Source: Mermis nigrescens (lineage: Eukaryota; Nematoda; Enoplea; Mermithida; Mermithidae). Taken from it: a stretch of DNA of 64,000 nucleotides. The stretch lies in the NCBI GenBank assembly GCA_036768485.1, contig JAVLUZ010000154.1, positions 3,926,529-3,990,528 of the forward strand, given 5' to 3'. Positions within the stretch are counted from its first letter, which is position 1, and every line of letters starts with the position of its first letter. The notes beneath the pieces were generated by a model that saw nothing but the letters and a program-made list of their open reading frames with translations, was not told the DNA's origin and searched no databases. Shown in pieces: positions 28,731-41,670 of the stretch. The position numbers were made by a program, and so were the translations under genes.

Positions 28731-29648
28731 CCTTCAGTTTCTCAACTACTTCCCAATTTCCAATATAAAAATCAATAAGATACTTCTTCGGTAAATTAGA
28801 ATTAAGTGTATGTTAATAGTAATTGTTTTACTCGTTACCGCATAATCGTAATCTAGAAGATTTGATGTGAATTAAAAGTAATCTTGTTTAATGTTTGTTT
28901 GTCTTAAACTTATTGTTTACTGTAGCAATCCCCTGATGGGATATTAGTCTAGTTGGTTTTGACGATTTTATCTCGTTGCTCATTTATTTGTTGTGAATTT
29001 TTGTTTCTTCTTTTCCCAGCTATAGGCCATGTGTACATAGTGAATAAAATATAAAAACCCACCCAGGGGTCTCTTTATACCGAGGGTGAGGTCGGTGCTC
29101 TTGTCGTCGAGGACTTTGTTATATTTTTGCTGGAAGGAATAGGTAAATTTTGTGTGATTATTTATTTCGTTCAAAATTCAATATTCTTTTCTAAATCCCA
29201 AAATTGGTCAAAAATATTATTTAATCTTTTATGATGGCTGATCAGCTAAGAGCTCGTTGGAGTTGTTTTCAAATTTCATTGTGCTTTGTACATTAGGAAC
29301 CAAAAACATCTCTGTCTGATTCGAACCTCGAAAATAAGTTAAATCATCAACTTGAGCGGGATTGAGATAGGTCAACTGACCTTGCAGCAATACCGGGATT
29401 AGGTAGGTACTCTAGGATCTAGGGCGTAGCTGCTTAGACTCCCGACAAGAAGCAGTCAGCAATATTAGGACTGAGGGAGTTGAAGCCGTAGGTCTACAAG
29501 GGTCCAGAAGATCAAAGTTTCTATAACTACGCAATTGGGGCCAGCGCTGAGAGCAGATTTAAGTACCTACGAACCTAAGTAAGTCCCGAAGGTGAATACC
29601 CCGTGTCCTATGTTGCTTCTGTAGACATAGGGCACACCTGTATTTACA
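28731..29648 (+). repeat. 5' LTR, interrupted at its left by the Polinton end
   Basis: Aligns with 41779-42674 of the 3' LTR from CCTTCAG to TATTTACA. A Polinton inserted in this LTR would duplicate CCTTCA on its far side, which is not in the window. Confidence 0.85.
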
Positions 29649-29649
29649 T

Positions 29650-29662
29650 TGGAACGTCCCTC
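29650..29662 (+). promoter_or_regulatory. Probable primer-binding site
   Basis: TGGAACGTCCCTC lies one base after the LTR end, in the position and with the TGG start of a tRNA primer site. The tRNA was not identified. Confidence 0.4.
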
Positions 29663-30232
29663 TTTTAGGCTGCTAGCTAGAGCCGAACTGATCAGTCATC
29701 TTAAATTTATTTTTCGATTCAAAAATCATTATTTTTGGCCATCTAAAAATGTGTAACATTTTGTTCACCCTTGTTGTTGTTTCAACTGCAATCGTGGCAG
29801 TGCGCATTTTAAGTAAATGTCTGTGGTAAAGATTTTGTGTATTGTTGTAAAGTCATCGTTATTTTTCTATTTCTGTCGACCCTCTGGCAACAAAGGCAGC
29901 TTTCTCGCTCGCATTTTTGCATAAACATTGGCCCTCAGGCGACGATTCATCATTTTTCTCTCCTGACGACAAATTTTCGCTACCTAGGTTTTTATCAACG
30001 TCTTTTTATAAGCACGTACGTTCTTTACACCTTAGGCTTAGTGCTATGTATTTTTGCTCATTGCACGCCAGATATATCTTGCTTCACGTAAGCAAATACT
30101 ATTCACGGGAATAAACCTGTTTTTCGAAACGACAAAAGGTCAAGTTTGAAACATTTATTCTTGGCAAAATTTCGATGTACTGAAATTTTTCTAAACCAAG
30201 GTCATATTTTCGAACGTTTTTGATACCTAAAA
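29663..30232 (+). other. Retrotransposon leader
   Basis: 570 bp between primer site and gag. Only short frames; no function assigned. Confidence 0.5.
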
Positions 30233-32510
30233 ATGGCAGGGAAAAAAGTTTTGCGGACACCGCCCGCTAAATCGAAAAAACCTTCTACACCATCTACTTC
30301 ATCTCGCCAATTACCTACCGCGCCTGTTGACTCTAATAGCGCGAGTAATAACACGAGTAATGATGCAAATAAGAAGGACACAAATAGTAATGCAAATAAT
30401 GATTGATTACCCATGTCGTTAAATGCCGCAAGCACTACACAGTCTGATGACAAAGTATTATTGGCTAATATGCAATCACGCATTAATCAAATTTCGGATC
30501 CCAACTAGATAATTCATCAAATAATACAATTATCGATAATACGACTACCCTTAACATGGCAAATAATCCTGAAACCAGTTCGGAGCCAGAAATTGCCAAT
30601 TCTGATGTAGAGAGTAATAATAGTCAAAGCAGAAATGCCGACAATGTTCGTGCCAAAGCTAGTGTGACTAATGACCTTATTTTAGAAGCGCTAAAAGCTA
30701 TTCATATGCAATTTTCGGACCTTTCTATGTGCATAAATCAAGATAAAAAAGAAAATTTGGATGAAATGCGTAAAATGCCTATGGAATTGAGCACATTGCT
30801 TAAATCTCAACCAGTTTCAAATTGCACTGATAGTAATCCATCTGAGCGCGTTAACCACTCTATTGCTAGCGATAATTTTTCTGAATTTGATGCGCAAAAT
30901 ATGAATCGTGCAGAGAGCATGCATCATGCATCTTCTTTGTTGTCCACTGGCAATCGCGCATCTAATTCTCGATCACCTTTGGAAATTGTTCAAGAAACTA
31001 TTGCACAAAGTTGTACGAATCGCGCACCCAAAACATCTAATTTATCACAAAATCCTCTAAACACGGGTTTGCAACCAGTGCAAAACTCGGGTTTTTTGGA
31101 ACATGCATCTACTATTTCACAGCCATCAGTATTGATTTACGTTGCAATCTCGGCCGTTGCTGTCTTTAAATCGTAATGCGCCTTCTTTTGTACCGAATTT
31201 TTCGAATGCAAACTCGCAGCAGTGCTTAAATCCGCCACCGCTGCAATATTTTCCGCCTACTGGCGAAACACTTCCAAATAATTATGTACCAAATCCTGCA
31301 AATCTCGAAATACCACCTATTGATCCTATTTTGCATTCTTCAAATATCGAAATGCAACCTCTCGAAATAAATTTATCTGGCATAAATAACGGATCTGCTA
31401 TTGTGCAAAATGAATCTGCGCCTTTACCCAAGTCATCTACAAGGAGACGTCACGTAAAATTTTCTGACAAAAGCTCAACGAGTAGCTACAATCTGTCCAC
31501 ATAGTCGTTGCTCGCATTGCAGAAGTAAATCGCGCCGACGTTGTCATCGCCATAATTCGGACTCTTCATCTGAAGGCTCACATGGTAAATCACATCTTGC
31601 TGATTCTTTAAATTGCGGACCTTTTTTAGCACAAATGCAAATTGCAATTGCAAATAAGAAATTTTTTGATGCCTATAAAACTGATATACGAGGATATCTC
31701 GCAGAATTTGAGTCGCTTGCCGATACCTATGATATCAATAGAGTTGATTGCTTGAAATTTATGACAGCATTTCTTGATCCCTATGCTTCACGCTTATACT
31801 GCTCGTTACCTGCTGAGATAAAACAATCTTATTTCAAAACGAAACAAGCGTTAATAGCGGAATTATGTCCAATAGACCTTGGAACGCTTTTTAATCATTT
31901 TTTGACACATAAACAGCAGCCTAACAAATCGGTTAAAGCTTATTACCTCTCACTTCGCAAAGAGTTAAGAAAAGCTGACCCTTATCTTGAAGTCGGCTTG
32001 CATCATTTCAATTATCTATTGCGACTTCAATTGAAACAAGGTCTATTACCGCACATTTCAAAAGAGGCATATCATAAAAAACCCAGAGCATCACTGGCTG
32101 AATTTTTGGATAATGCGTTAAATGCTGAATTCGCTAATCAGTAATTCCAAGATGATAAAAAAGCAATAACACCGTTTGTATCGGTAACAGCCGCTCCTGT
32201 ATTAAAAACGTTTCATCGCTCATTGCGTGCTGAAAAGCCAGAAAATTCTTCTCGTAAATATTGTACCTTTTGCAAGCGCATAGGTCATATCTATGAGGAA
32301 TGTTTTACGCGTCAGCAACAAGAAGCGTCTAATAACAATCATAATACCCGATCTGATCAAAATAATAACAATTCGATGGCTCGCATTGCAACAGCAGCCA
32401 GTCACATTCTTTTTTGTGCCAAAATTGCTTGCCATCATGTTCAAATGCGCAAAATTGACATCATTCTCAATCGCAATTTTGTAACTCAAGTCAACATCAC
32501 TCATCTAATT
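30233..32510 (+). pseudogene. gag: Gag polyprotein with zinc knuckle, broken
   Basis: Starts M-A-G-K-K-V-L-R-T-P-P with a Lys/Ser/Pro-rich N-terminus and a stop at 30404. Later frames carry an Asn/Ser-rich region (30556-31176), a Pro-rich region (31142-31504) and the capsid domain (31635-32144: F-E-S-L-A-D-T-Y, Y-Y-L-S-L-R-K-E-L-R-K-A). Just after a TAA comes a C-x2-C-x4-H-x4-C zinc knuckle near 32260-32305 (C-T-F-C..G-H..C). Gag would package the element RNA; at least four breaks prevent it. Confidence 0.8.
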
Positions 32511-32800
32511 ATGCGAATAATGATAATCGCTTTGAATCTAAGCAAGCACAATCGAATTTTAGACAAAATCGTGATGATTACCATCAAAATTCGCATGCTA
32601 ATTATCAAAATTCGTGTTACAATAATTGCTATATTAATCAATCGTGACAAAGCGCACCTTTTGTTCAGTTTCCTAACAAACAGCGTGGAACATATTATAA
32701 TTCGAAGTATTGTAACGATAACGGTTTTAATCGCCCATATGTCACATATACTGCGGATAACCAACCCACCGTAAATGCGCCCCCACCGTAGCCAACCCTG

Positions 32801-33766
32801 ATGTCTCCTAATGATGTAAACACGGTTACTGCAAAAGGGCTAGAAACTAGTGCGCGTTCTAACTTGTTCGCGTCGCAAGAATTTCTTGAAGAGTACAAGT
32901 GCTTACAGCATCGTCTCGCGACTTATGAAAGAATAAATTCGCCTTCAGTTAAAACCATCGATCCAAATATTCCAGTTGTAAGCCATGCTGGAACAAATTT
33001 GCCCACTATTCTCATTAAAGTTCATGGCATAGACGTACCTGCTCTCATAGATACAGGTTCACAGGTCACCATGATGACCACGTCTGCATTTTTGCGTCTT
33101 GCTTTTAACTTATCACCGAAACAAGTCTCATAAGTTGTTCATGGCATAGGCAAAATAAGCGCAGTCGCCTGATATAAAGTAAATATGACTCTCACTATTG
33201 CGGAACAATCTATCTCTACCACAGTAGCTATAATTGATCATTTGCCGGAAGACATGCTCTTGGGATATGATTTTTGTGAATCCGCACTAATGTGGGTTAA
33301 TCCTATCAAATGTTGTGCTTTTATAAACGGCATAAAAATTAATCTGCTATCATCATACAAAAAATTGCAATTTCATGCAAAACCCAACACGACTACCTCT
33401 GGTGTTGTGTGTGTGCATGTTTTGTTGCCTGAGCCTGTAATTATACAACCTTGGCATGAATTAATCACACCTGGCTATATCAGTCATAGTTCTTGTGATT
33501 TTGACTTTGCATTATTCGAACCAAATCCCAATTTTATGGAAAAAACTTCACTTTTTGTTGCTCCATCTATAGTCGATGAATCACAACCTGTAATTCCTGT
33601 TCGCGTTTGTAACATCTCTAAAGTGCCAATTCGCATTGACTCTGGTTATATAATAGGTTCTTTAACCTCTGATGCCAAAGTGGTGTCCCATGTTTCAAAT
33701 TTTGATGATAGGACGCCTGAGCTTTTTGCATCAATAAATAAAGCATTAAAGCGGCTCCGCCGTTGA
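32801..33766 (+). pseudogene. pol: Retroviral-type aspartic protease, broken
   Basis: The first frame ends 33133 and holds the active-site triad A-L-I-D-T-G-S. A TAA follows, then 33185-33766 contains the second half with M-L-L-G-Y-D-F, the usual helix-region motif. It would mature the polyprotein. Confidence 0.8.
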
Positions 33767-33774
33767 TTCTCGGC

Positions 33775-34599
33775 AACAGCAACAAATTCGTGAACTTTGC
33801 TTAAAATACGACTCTATTTTTGCTTTAGAAAACGAGCCTCTCGGACGTACCCCTTTGATGAAACATCATCTTGATACAGGGGATAATCCGCTCGTTGTTG
33901 GAAAAACCTATTGTGTTGAGCACTCTAAAAGGGAATCTATGCAAAAATTATAAATGAAATGCTTGCGGATAAAATTATTCGACCTACAACCAGTCCATGG
34001 GCAAGTCCATTATTTCTCATAGGAAAAAAGGACGGTTCGTTGTCAATTACTGTCGTTTAAATGACGTAACTAAAACATAAGTTTACCCTCTTCCTCAACT
34101 TGACGATTATTTCAATACCTTAGGCTCTGCCGCATATTTTAGCACATTAGATCTAAAATCCGGCCACTGGCAAATTCCTCTTGACAATAAATCTTGCAAA
34201 AAAACCGCATTTATATGCCCTGTTGGCCATTACAAATTTGGAGTTTTACCTTTTGGTTTAAAAAATGCGCCCGCAGATTTTTAGAGGCTAATGGAGCTTG
34301 TGCTTGCCGGTCTCAATTGGAAATCTTGCCTTGTTTATATCGATGATATAATCATTTTTTTGCGCACGTTTAAAGAACATTCAAAAGATCTTGAAAATGG
34401 CTTCATTGCTCTTCAAAACGCAAACTTACGGGTTAAACCCGATAAATGCCATCTCACTCATGCTGAAGTAAAATTTCTTGGTCATAGTATAAGTTTGTTG
34501 GGCATCGCTCCTGACATGTCTAAAGCTGCAGACTTAGTCGCATTTCCAGTACCAAAAACCGCTAAATCTTTGCAGAAATTCCTTGGTTTTGTCCAATGA
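33775..34599 (+). pseudogene. pol: Reverse transcriptase, broken
   Basis: Recognised blocks in several frames: H-H-L-D-T-G-D-N-P, T-S-P-W-A-S-P-L-F, K-K-D-G-S, F-S-T-L-D-L-K-S-G-H-W-Q-I, F-G-V-L-P-F-G-L-K-N-A-P and the catalytic Y-I-D-D-I at about 34337. Stops occur near 33950, 34060 and 34284. The order is typical of Ty3/gypsy RT. Confidence 0.85.
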
Positions 34600-35150
34600 T
34601 TTAAGAAATTTGTTGAAGATCTCGCAAAAATCGCTAAACCATTATTTCATCTTCTTTGCAAAGATGTCCAATTTTGCTGGAAGGCCGAACACCAAACCGC
34701 TTTTGAGGTTCTTAAAAAAAGCATTTACGTCCCCACCAATTTTGCAATTACCAAAATTTGATGACGAGCACCAATTTGTCTTAACAACTGATGCAAGCAA
34801 CTATGCGTTAGGTGCTATTTTGACTCAAAAACACTTACCATCAACAAGTCGTTTCATTCTTAGCTACACTAGTTGCGTGCTAAATTCTGCCAAATGTAAC
34901 TATGCTACATTGGAGAAAGAAGCGCTAGCGGTAGTGTGGGCCATCAAGCATTATTGACTCTATCTATATGGTAAAAAGTTCATTGTCAAAACTGATCATC
35001 AAGCATTAACTTGGATAGTGAACGTTAAAGACTCATCGAGTTGTTTATGCCATTGGGGTCTCAAATTACAAGAGTACAAATATGATATCGTGTATGTTCC
35101 TGGCACATATAATTGCGCAGCGGATCTTTTATCATGACATTCAAAATATA
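34600..35150 (+). pseudogene. pol: RNase H domain, broken
   Basis: F-V-L-T-T-D-A-S-N-Y-A-L-G-A-I-L followed by L-E-K-E-A-L-A-V-V-W-A-I-K-H-Y and V-K-T-D-H-Q-A-L-T-W. These are the conserved acidic residues of gypsy RNase H. A stop follows K-H-Y at 34957. Confidence 0.8.
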
Positions 35151-35159
35151 ATCATGCAG

Positions 35160-36604
35160 AGTGCAAATATAAACTTGAGCGCAAAAATATTGTTAATATC
35201 GCGAATTTAGATTCGACCAAAATCTTTACGTCATTTTGTTTAACCAAATTTCACGACTCTATATTCAGAGCACATTTTTCATTGTGCAAAATTCTGCCCG
35301 CCATACAAATGCATTATTGGTAGCCGCGCATGGAAAATGATGTGATCGCGTGGTGTAGGAATTGTGATGTGTGCTTACAGCGTAAGGTCGCATTAAATTC
35401 CTTATATGTTCCATTGCAACCAATCAAAGTTTCCGCGCCTTTTGAACTTATTGCGTGTGATTGCTTGCATATGCCGCGATCCCCCTCCGGAAATGAGCAA
35501 ATCGTAGTTTTTATGGAGTATTTTACCAAATACGTGGAAGCTTTTGCTGTTTCTGATATAAAAGCAACGACAATTGCAAATCTGTTGCTAAGAGAAATTA
35601 TCCCACGTTACGGAGTTCCCAAAAAGTTTTTGACAGACCAGGGTTCAAATTTTACATCTACTCTAATTTCGGAAGTTTGTAAAGTATTAAATGTTCAAAA
35701 AATATTTATGACCCCATATCACCCTCAGTGCAATGGACTTGTGGAACGCTATAATCGCACCTTAATTGATGGATTGTCTAAATTGAGCGCGCAATCCCAG
35801 TATGATTGGGAGCAATTTTTACCATTTGCGTTATTCGCGTATCGCGTGACTCCTCAATCATCAACTAACATCTCTCCTTTTGAAATGTTATATGGTCGCG
35901 AACCAGCGTTTCCTGTCGATACTTTACTTATAAATGACTTTGCAATAAATCCGAATTTACAGCCCATTGCGGAAAAATATGTCATTGATTTGAAGCTGAC
36001 TTTACAACATCTACATGAAATCGCATCTAGGAATTTAGCTCAAGCGCGTAAGCAGCAAAAATCTCAATATGACAAAGCTGTAACCGCAACTAATTTTTCT
36101 GTTTCGGATATTGTTTATCTCAATAATACTCCAGTAATTCAACCTGAAATTGGTAAATTATCACCTAAACATGTTGGTCCTTATCAACTTATTGCGTTAC
36201 CTACTCCAGAAACTGCAAAAATTGCTTATGTCTATAATCCTCTAATCACTCATCATGTTCATCGGAATAGACTTTTACCTGAGCCTAAACTACCATACTC
36301 GGACTTAATTGCAGAGCAGCATGCATATATTCCTGGCAATTTTGTTTTGGTAAAACTACCACATCGCCCTCTCGCCCTGGCAGTAGTGATAAGTTTTGAG
36401 GACTTACCGGGCAGGGAGCAAAAAGCAAGGGACTGCACACCTGTACGTTTATTAAATGGCTCTAAAACAGCACATGCAGTACCATTGTCTGACGTTTTTC
36501 CTTTTGCAGACCCATGGCTGACAAAGGTGTCCCATGCAAAGAGGCGCTCCTGGAGTCAGCTGGTTGCTGATTTACATTCCAAGGATGCAACCCAGCGTCC
36601 CTAG
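35160..36604 (+). pseudogene. pol: Integrase of the gypsy element, catalytic part intact
   Basis: 424 open codons from 35330. Part of the HHCC zinc domain (C-R-N-C-D-V-C-L-Q-R-K) is followed by the DDE core: D in I-A-C-D-C-L-H, D in T-D-Q-G-S-N-F and E in G-L-V-E-R-Y-N-R. A long C-terminus includes a G-K-L-S-P-K-H-V-G-P-Y-Q motif. A stop just upstream (before 35330) breaks the link to RNase H. No chromodomain recognised. Confidence 0.85.
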
Positions 36605-36629
36605 TTGAGTTCCGTAAGGCGTTGGTGAT

Positions 36630-37543
36630 ATGGCCACCGAACGGGGGTTGGACTATCCAGACCCGTTGCCGCAAAATGATGACGAGCGCGTTAACAGCTT
36701 AGAGGCATTAAGCGCAAGACAAATACGTTATACAAATAAAAATGATGCTAAGCACCACCGAAAAGGTGTAAATGAGCAGGAAGTCTGGTGGGACAACATG
36801 TTTGGATGGTATCCGCTGGCGACCCTTTGTGTGCCAAAGCGGAACATTCTCCAAACCGTGTTAGTCACCAATGACCAGAACTCGTATTCTGCTATTTTGG
36901 CTTTGCTACAGCCGTCAAACCTCATAAATGGCAAATTGTTTTTAGGCTATGACTCTGAGTTTGTAAATGACAGAAAAACTCGAAATTATAAAAATTGGGA
37001 TGCACGTTTTAAGCAATTTTGCCCCACGTGTCAGGACACTAATGGCCCATTTGTCCGTTACATCCAGCTGGCCAGTGCTTACGGCCATGTGCTCTATTGG
37101 GATGTATCTTGCTTTCCCAAACCACCTTTTGGGTTGCACCAATTACTAGCAACGTCTCTTGAGGACGTACGTTTAGTGTGCCATGACCCGCAACAAGATA
37201 AAATTGCGTATTTTCATGTGTTTTGGGCCCACATTCGAACAAATTATGGCGATTCCTGATGCCAAAATTCGCCAAAATCTGCATTGGAAAAATCCTTTTA
37301 GGGCAATTTTCATTAACATACTCACCAATGAAAAAACGATTCACTCATCGCCATCCGATTACAGCTTACTCATATAAGCTAAAACATCTGGCAGAGTTTT
37401 TCTTCGATATGTTTATCGATAAAAATCACCCTGACAATTGGGGTCAAGCGTGGAGCTTACTGCTAACACGCTATATGCAGGTCTATATGGCCTTAGATCC
37501 CTTGATCACTATCGATGTCTTCATATTGATGGAGGCATGCTAA
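36630..37543 (+). pseudogene. DEDDy-type 3'-5' exonuclease-like domain in a third ORF
   Basis: Begins 26 bp after the integrase stop (M-A-T-E-R-G-L-D-Y). Exo I: L-F-L-G-Y-D-S-E-F with the D-x-E pair, then R-Y-I-Q-L-A-S and V-L-Y-W-D-V. Exo II: L-V-C-H-D-P-Q-Q-D. After a frame change near 37225, Exo III: W-S-L-L-L-T-R-Y-M-Q-V-Y-M-A-L-D-P, where Tyr and Asp fit Y-x3-D. This is the RNase D/WRN type. It would trim nucleic-acid 3' ends. It is not a standard gypsy product; host-gene capture is the likely origin. Assignment is by motif order. Confidence 0.65.
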
Positions 37544-37559
37544 CAAAATGACCAAATAA

Positions 37560-40437
37560 CGGAAGATTTGAAACCGTTGCCTATTTCCTTTAAAGATGAC
37601 AAATTATACGTTAAAAAAGGCGAAACAAAATCGAAAGTGCATTGCCCATTGTCTCTGCACGCCTTTGCAAGGCCAGTCAAACAGCTCGGCGGCTGAGGTC
37701 ACCATAAATTCGGTCAGCAAAGAAGTTGTAACGCTGTTAGACTTCTATATGCCGCTGCTGCCGGCAGAAGCGGCCATTCGCGGCTACCGTGGTTGACACA
37801 CAGGCTAACACGCCATCGCATGACAACATTTGGGAAAACCCTAGTTTAGCGGTTCGTAAGTTGCAGGCCAATGCCAGCCTACAGCTGAGCCCGCCCGTAG
37901 CAACTGTTTCCCAACCGCCAGTTGTCAGCGCGATTTTGCCAGTCTCTGCGACTACCTCGCAACCTGATATGCAATTCGAATCACCCATGGTCGGAGTAGA
38001 ATCATCTGAACCCACGGATCAGGCAGACTTATCTCCCAAACGCCTTGTAATTACAGTTTCGGACTCTGAAGCCAAAGACCAAGCAAATTTATTGCCTTCC
38101 AAAACTGGTCGTATTTTAACTGCGCCAGGCGGTGCCACCATCGTAACGCAAGCAATTCCTTTGCAATCGCTCACGGCACCGTTGCACGCATTTTTGGGCA
38201 CCGGGCCATTACTGCCTTTACCAATATTGCAGTCGGATTGGGCAGAACGCCACCCTAGGCCTGATGTCATTATGACGGAAATTTTGGGTTCGCCTCCACG
38301 ACCACGACACACGCTGCCGCCCCAAGAGGTGCAGCAGGCTGCATTGTCAATGCAAATTGCATCGCAAGACGTGCCACCAGCTGCGTTAAATCTGTCAATG
38401 CAGCATACTGGTGCTCGCTTTAATGCACCTATGGCTATGACCGGTATGTCAGATACAGTCGTGCGCACACAGCCACAAGGTATCCAGAATATACCGTTGG
38501 ATGCGGACGCTGCCATCCCTCCGCACATACAAGCTATGCGTGAACGCGTAGCAGCCAAACAAAACGCACAGGAGCAAAATTGTTCGCGTTATATGACACA
38601 TTTCTTCCAAATGATGGAAACCTTGAGCCGTGACGCACCGTGCTATATCATCCCTGACATTTTGCACAATTTGCGCACCTATTTGGGTGAAATCAAAGGT
38701 TCACGTTTGTATGACAAGCTGTTAGAACTTGCCCAAGTGCATTTCAATAACATTTATGCTGCTCACTTGAGATATGCATCCACGGCCGATACACCCCAAT
38801 GTCCACCAATTTGAACAATCATTGCGCAGCCCGCGACAGACTTTGAACGTGGGCCATTGCCGCGTTTCATCACACAAATGAGCGTTTTTCAACGCCTGTT
38901 TTTCCCGGACAAGTACTTTGTGCATAACCGGTTTTTCATCACCACCGGTATGATGCTTTATGATGTCCCGTTGGAGTACTTGGTCATCCACCAAAACCTC
39001 GAACCACCGAGTGTTGTGGTTTAAAACCAAGCTGTAAACATCCAACCGGAAGTGCTGCTGCACCGAGTGTGCCCAGCACCGGACCATTTAGCACCATTCT
39101 TGATCTCTATGCGCCAAATGGTCGATGATTTTGATAGTTTCCAAGATTTTCAAAAAGAATACAAATCGGAATACCGGTTCATGCCTATCTTTTCATCAAT
39201 AGATGATGTCATGCACGCGCAAGTACTCTTGAAATTTTTGGACAGAAGATTTCACTTTTTTGCTTTCACTTACGGAAGCACCGCCATAGCTTGGCGTATG
39301 GTGGAACAGCTAAGTCGAATGTTGCGTGTGGCTTTCCTTGGTCCGTTTCACATGCCGACGCCAATTGATGCTTTCTCGGAGTTTCCGGAATTGGCTGAAT
39401 GGATTGAAAATCCGGCCGAGCTGCACAGCATAATTTGAACTATTTGGCTACAGACCGATCCACCAATTGCTGTTCCTGTGCAATTTGATTGATTTAAAAA
39501 TCGCCAAAAATCGGCTTTTTACCTAAAGCACTGTTTGCAACCGGAATTGGAAAAAATTCGTAAGGAGAAACAAGAGGTCTCTTTGCAAGATCCGCATGGG
39601 TCAACGGCAAACCTTGTAAGGCCCAAAGTCAATCTGTCTGTCTCGGCACAAATTGATATGCAAAAAGTGCGCATGGTTATCGAACAGTGCGAAAGAGAAA
39701 ATCTCGCTACCGAGCTTCCGAGGCATGTGATGCGCTTGCATCGCGCCAGCTCACTTACAGTCGCCTCAGGCATTTGTCAAATGCCGGAAGACAAACACCG
39801 TCAGAAAGTAAACAAGTTTTACAATACAAAATCTGAACGAGCATTGCGTCGTTTCAAAAACCTGGAGAAAGAATGCGTAAAAAGGCTTGTTTGTGCAGAA
39901 GTCACTGCAAAATTACAAGCACGTGCTAGCCAAAGGGGCCGCCGGCGGCAAGATCCGCAATCGTCCCGGCAATTGCATGTTCAATTGCAACCATGTTCAC
40001 AATCACAAGCAGCACAAATAAAACCATATGCACAAATACAATTGCGGCCGCAAATCCAGCCGCGGCAACAACAATATTTGGTATTGCGCTCACATTCTGA
40101 GACATATTCACAGGCAGATGCTGGTCATGTGTTGCGCTTGTGACAACAGCAGCCTCGCGAATACCATCAACAAACACACGACTCAGGGTCGTTTGCAATC
40201 GCGCCAACGTCAACAATTGGGTCAATTGTTTTATTCACCGTTGCGCCAAGGCCAACCAGCCAATCAGGTATATTTGCAACCGCCACGTCAATGGGAGCCA
40301 TTATTACCTCAACCATGGCTTGCTACGCAACCAAAAGAGCGGTCACGCGACTCTTCTCGCGAAAAATTGTATGGATTCAGTCAGGAACCATATTTGATGC
40401 TGGCACCTCCAACACCACATTGTTACGCGGATGACTA
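37560..40437 (+). pseudogene. Remainder of the third ORF of the gypsy element, unknown
   Basis: Mostly one frame with several stops. It includes a Pro/Ala/Gln-rich region of 341 codons (37789-38814); a segment with F-E-R-G-P-L-P-R-F and F-F-P-D-K-Y-F-V (to ~39020); a more ordered piece (39052-39438: F-L-D-R-R-F-H-F-F-A-F, I-D-A-F-S-E-F-P-E-L); and a basic Gln/Arg-rich tail (39535-40143 onward). No signal peptide or envelope-type membrane segment is seen, so it does not look like env. Function unknown. Confidence 0.5.
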
Positions 40438-40584
40438 TGACAATGAGGACAATGACAAAGATGACAGTCGACCTGTTGACCCTCATCAGAGCCTGCATCA
40501 ACGCATGTATGGATGTAGGGAATCACCATATTGTGAGTGTGAGCATTCAAACACGCATCACGAGACAGATTCGCATTGTGAGCA

Positions 40585-40892
40585 CACCAGGGCATGGGGG
40601 GTTGGGGGGTATGCATCTCCCCAGAAACCAAAATACCCCCCCCAGAAATCAAAATACCCCCCCCAGAAATCAAAATACCCCCCCAGAAATCAAAATACCC
40701 TCCCCCCAGAATTCAATTTTTGAAAATTTTTTTCGTTTTTTTTGCAATTTTTTGATGCCAATGGGTAGTGCTTGATGAGAAACGTCGAAAAATGGTGTTT
40801 TATCGCCATACCACCATTTTTAAGGCCATTTTTTGACTTTCAAAAAATCTTGAACCCTCCCCCAGAATTTTCTTGCTGCCCACGTATGATTG
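40585..40892 (-). repeat. MITE family A copy inside the gypsy element
   Basis: Starts GGGCATGGGGGGTTGGGGGG, then four ~20-bp units CCCCAGAAATCAAAATACCC, a conserved body (TTTTTGATGCCAATGG, GATGAGAAACGTCGAAAAA), and ends CTTGCTGCCCACGTATGAT. Confidence 0.8.
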
Positions 40893-41670
40893 TGAGTATT
40901 TCCAACACCGTCGCGGCAAACCGTGCGGCTCAAAGGCTAATTATCGAGATTGATATTGAACTCTGAAGTTCGAAAATATAAACTCTGCAATAGGCGTCAA
41001 ATCGACCAGCAGCTATTTCGTTTTTTTCGTTTTATCCTGATGTGGATTCCAGGACCATTTTCGTGTTACGTTAATTTTTCTTGTTTGACATTTTTTCTCG
41101 TCCAATTATTGCTGTAATTTCTTGATTGTCGGTGCTTATTTTTCTTGTCATTTGCGCATAATTACATTCCTCGTTTTAATTTACCTTGTATTTTAAATTC
41201 GTCTATGTCTTTAATTTTTTGCTCATGCATAGTCTTGCCTTTTAATCTCGTGTCTTAAATTTTTTGCTCAAATTGCAGTGTTACTATTAAAGTACCTTAA
41301 TTCCTTAATGGACAAGGGGTTTTTACACCCAATTTAAAAATCTTTTTAACTCAAAAAATTTCCTTCCCCGAGAACTGAAGGGAGGCAAGGCGCCAGAGTG
41401 CATGCAAAATGGTATGATTCCAGGCGCAAGAATTTTGTGGAAAAGGGAGCAAGAAGAATTGCTCAAACAAGTTGATGAGCTGAAGCAAGAAGTAGCTTTG
41501 TTGAGAGTGTTCCTGAGTGCGAACAAGGCCATGCGTTGGCGTTATCATTATTACTATCATTATTTTTATTTTCGTTATACGTTCGCTCAGGATGAGGCAT
41601 TGCAGACGCCAGTTGTTGTTTGTTATATCCCCGAAAAAATTCTCAACTGCGTGTCTATTTTTTTCTATAT
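40893..41670 (+). other. 3' untranslated part of the gypsy element
   Basis: One frame (41402-41734) has a short heptad-like stretch L-K-Q-V-D-E-L-K-Q-E-V-A-L-L, but it runs into the LTR and is not supported as a gene. Confidence 0.4.

Noticed and set aside
38019..38558. 179-codon minus-strand frame
   Set aside because: Shadow of the Pro/Ala-rich third ORF of the gypsy element on the plus strand.
36630..40437. Third gypsy ORF as an envelope gene
   Set aside because: No signal peptide, fusion-peptide-like or C-terminal membrane segment; exonuclease motifs instead.
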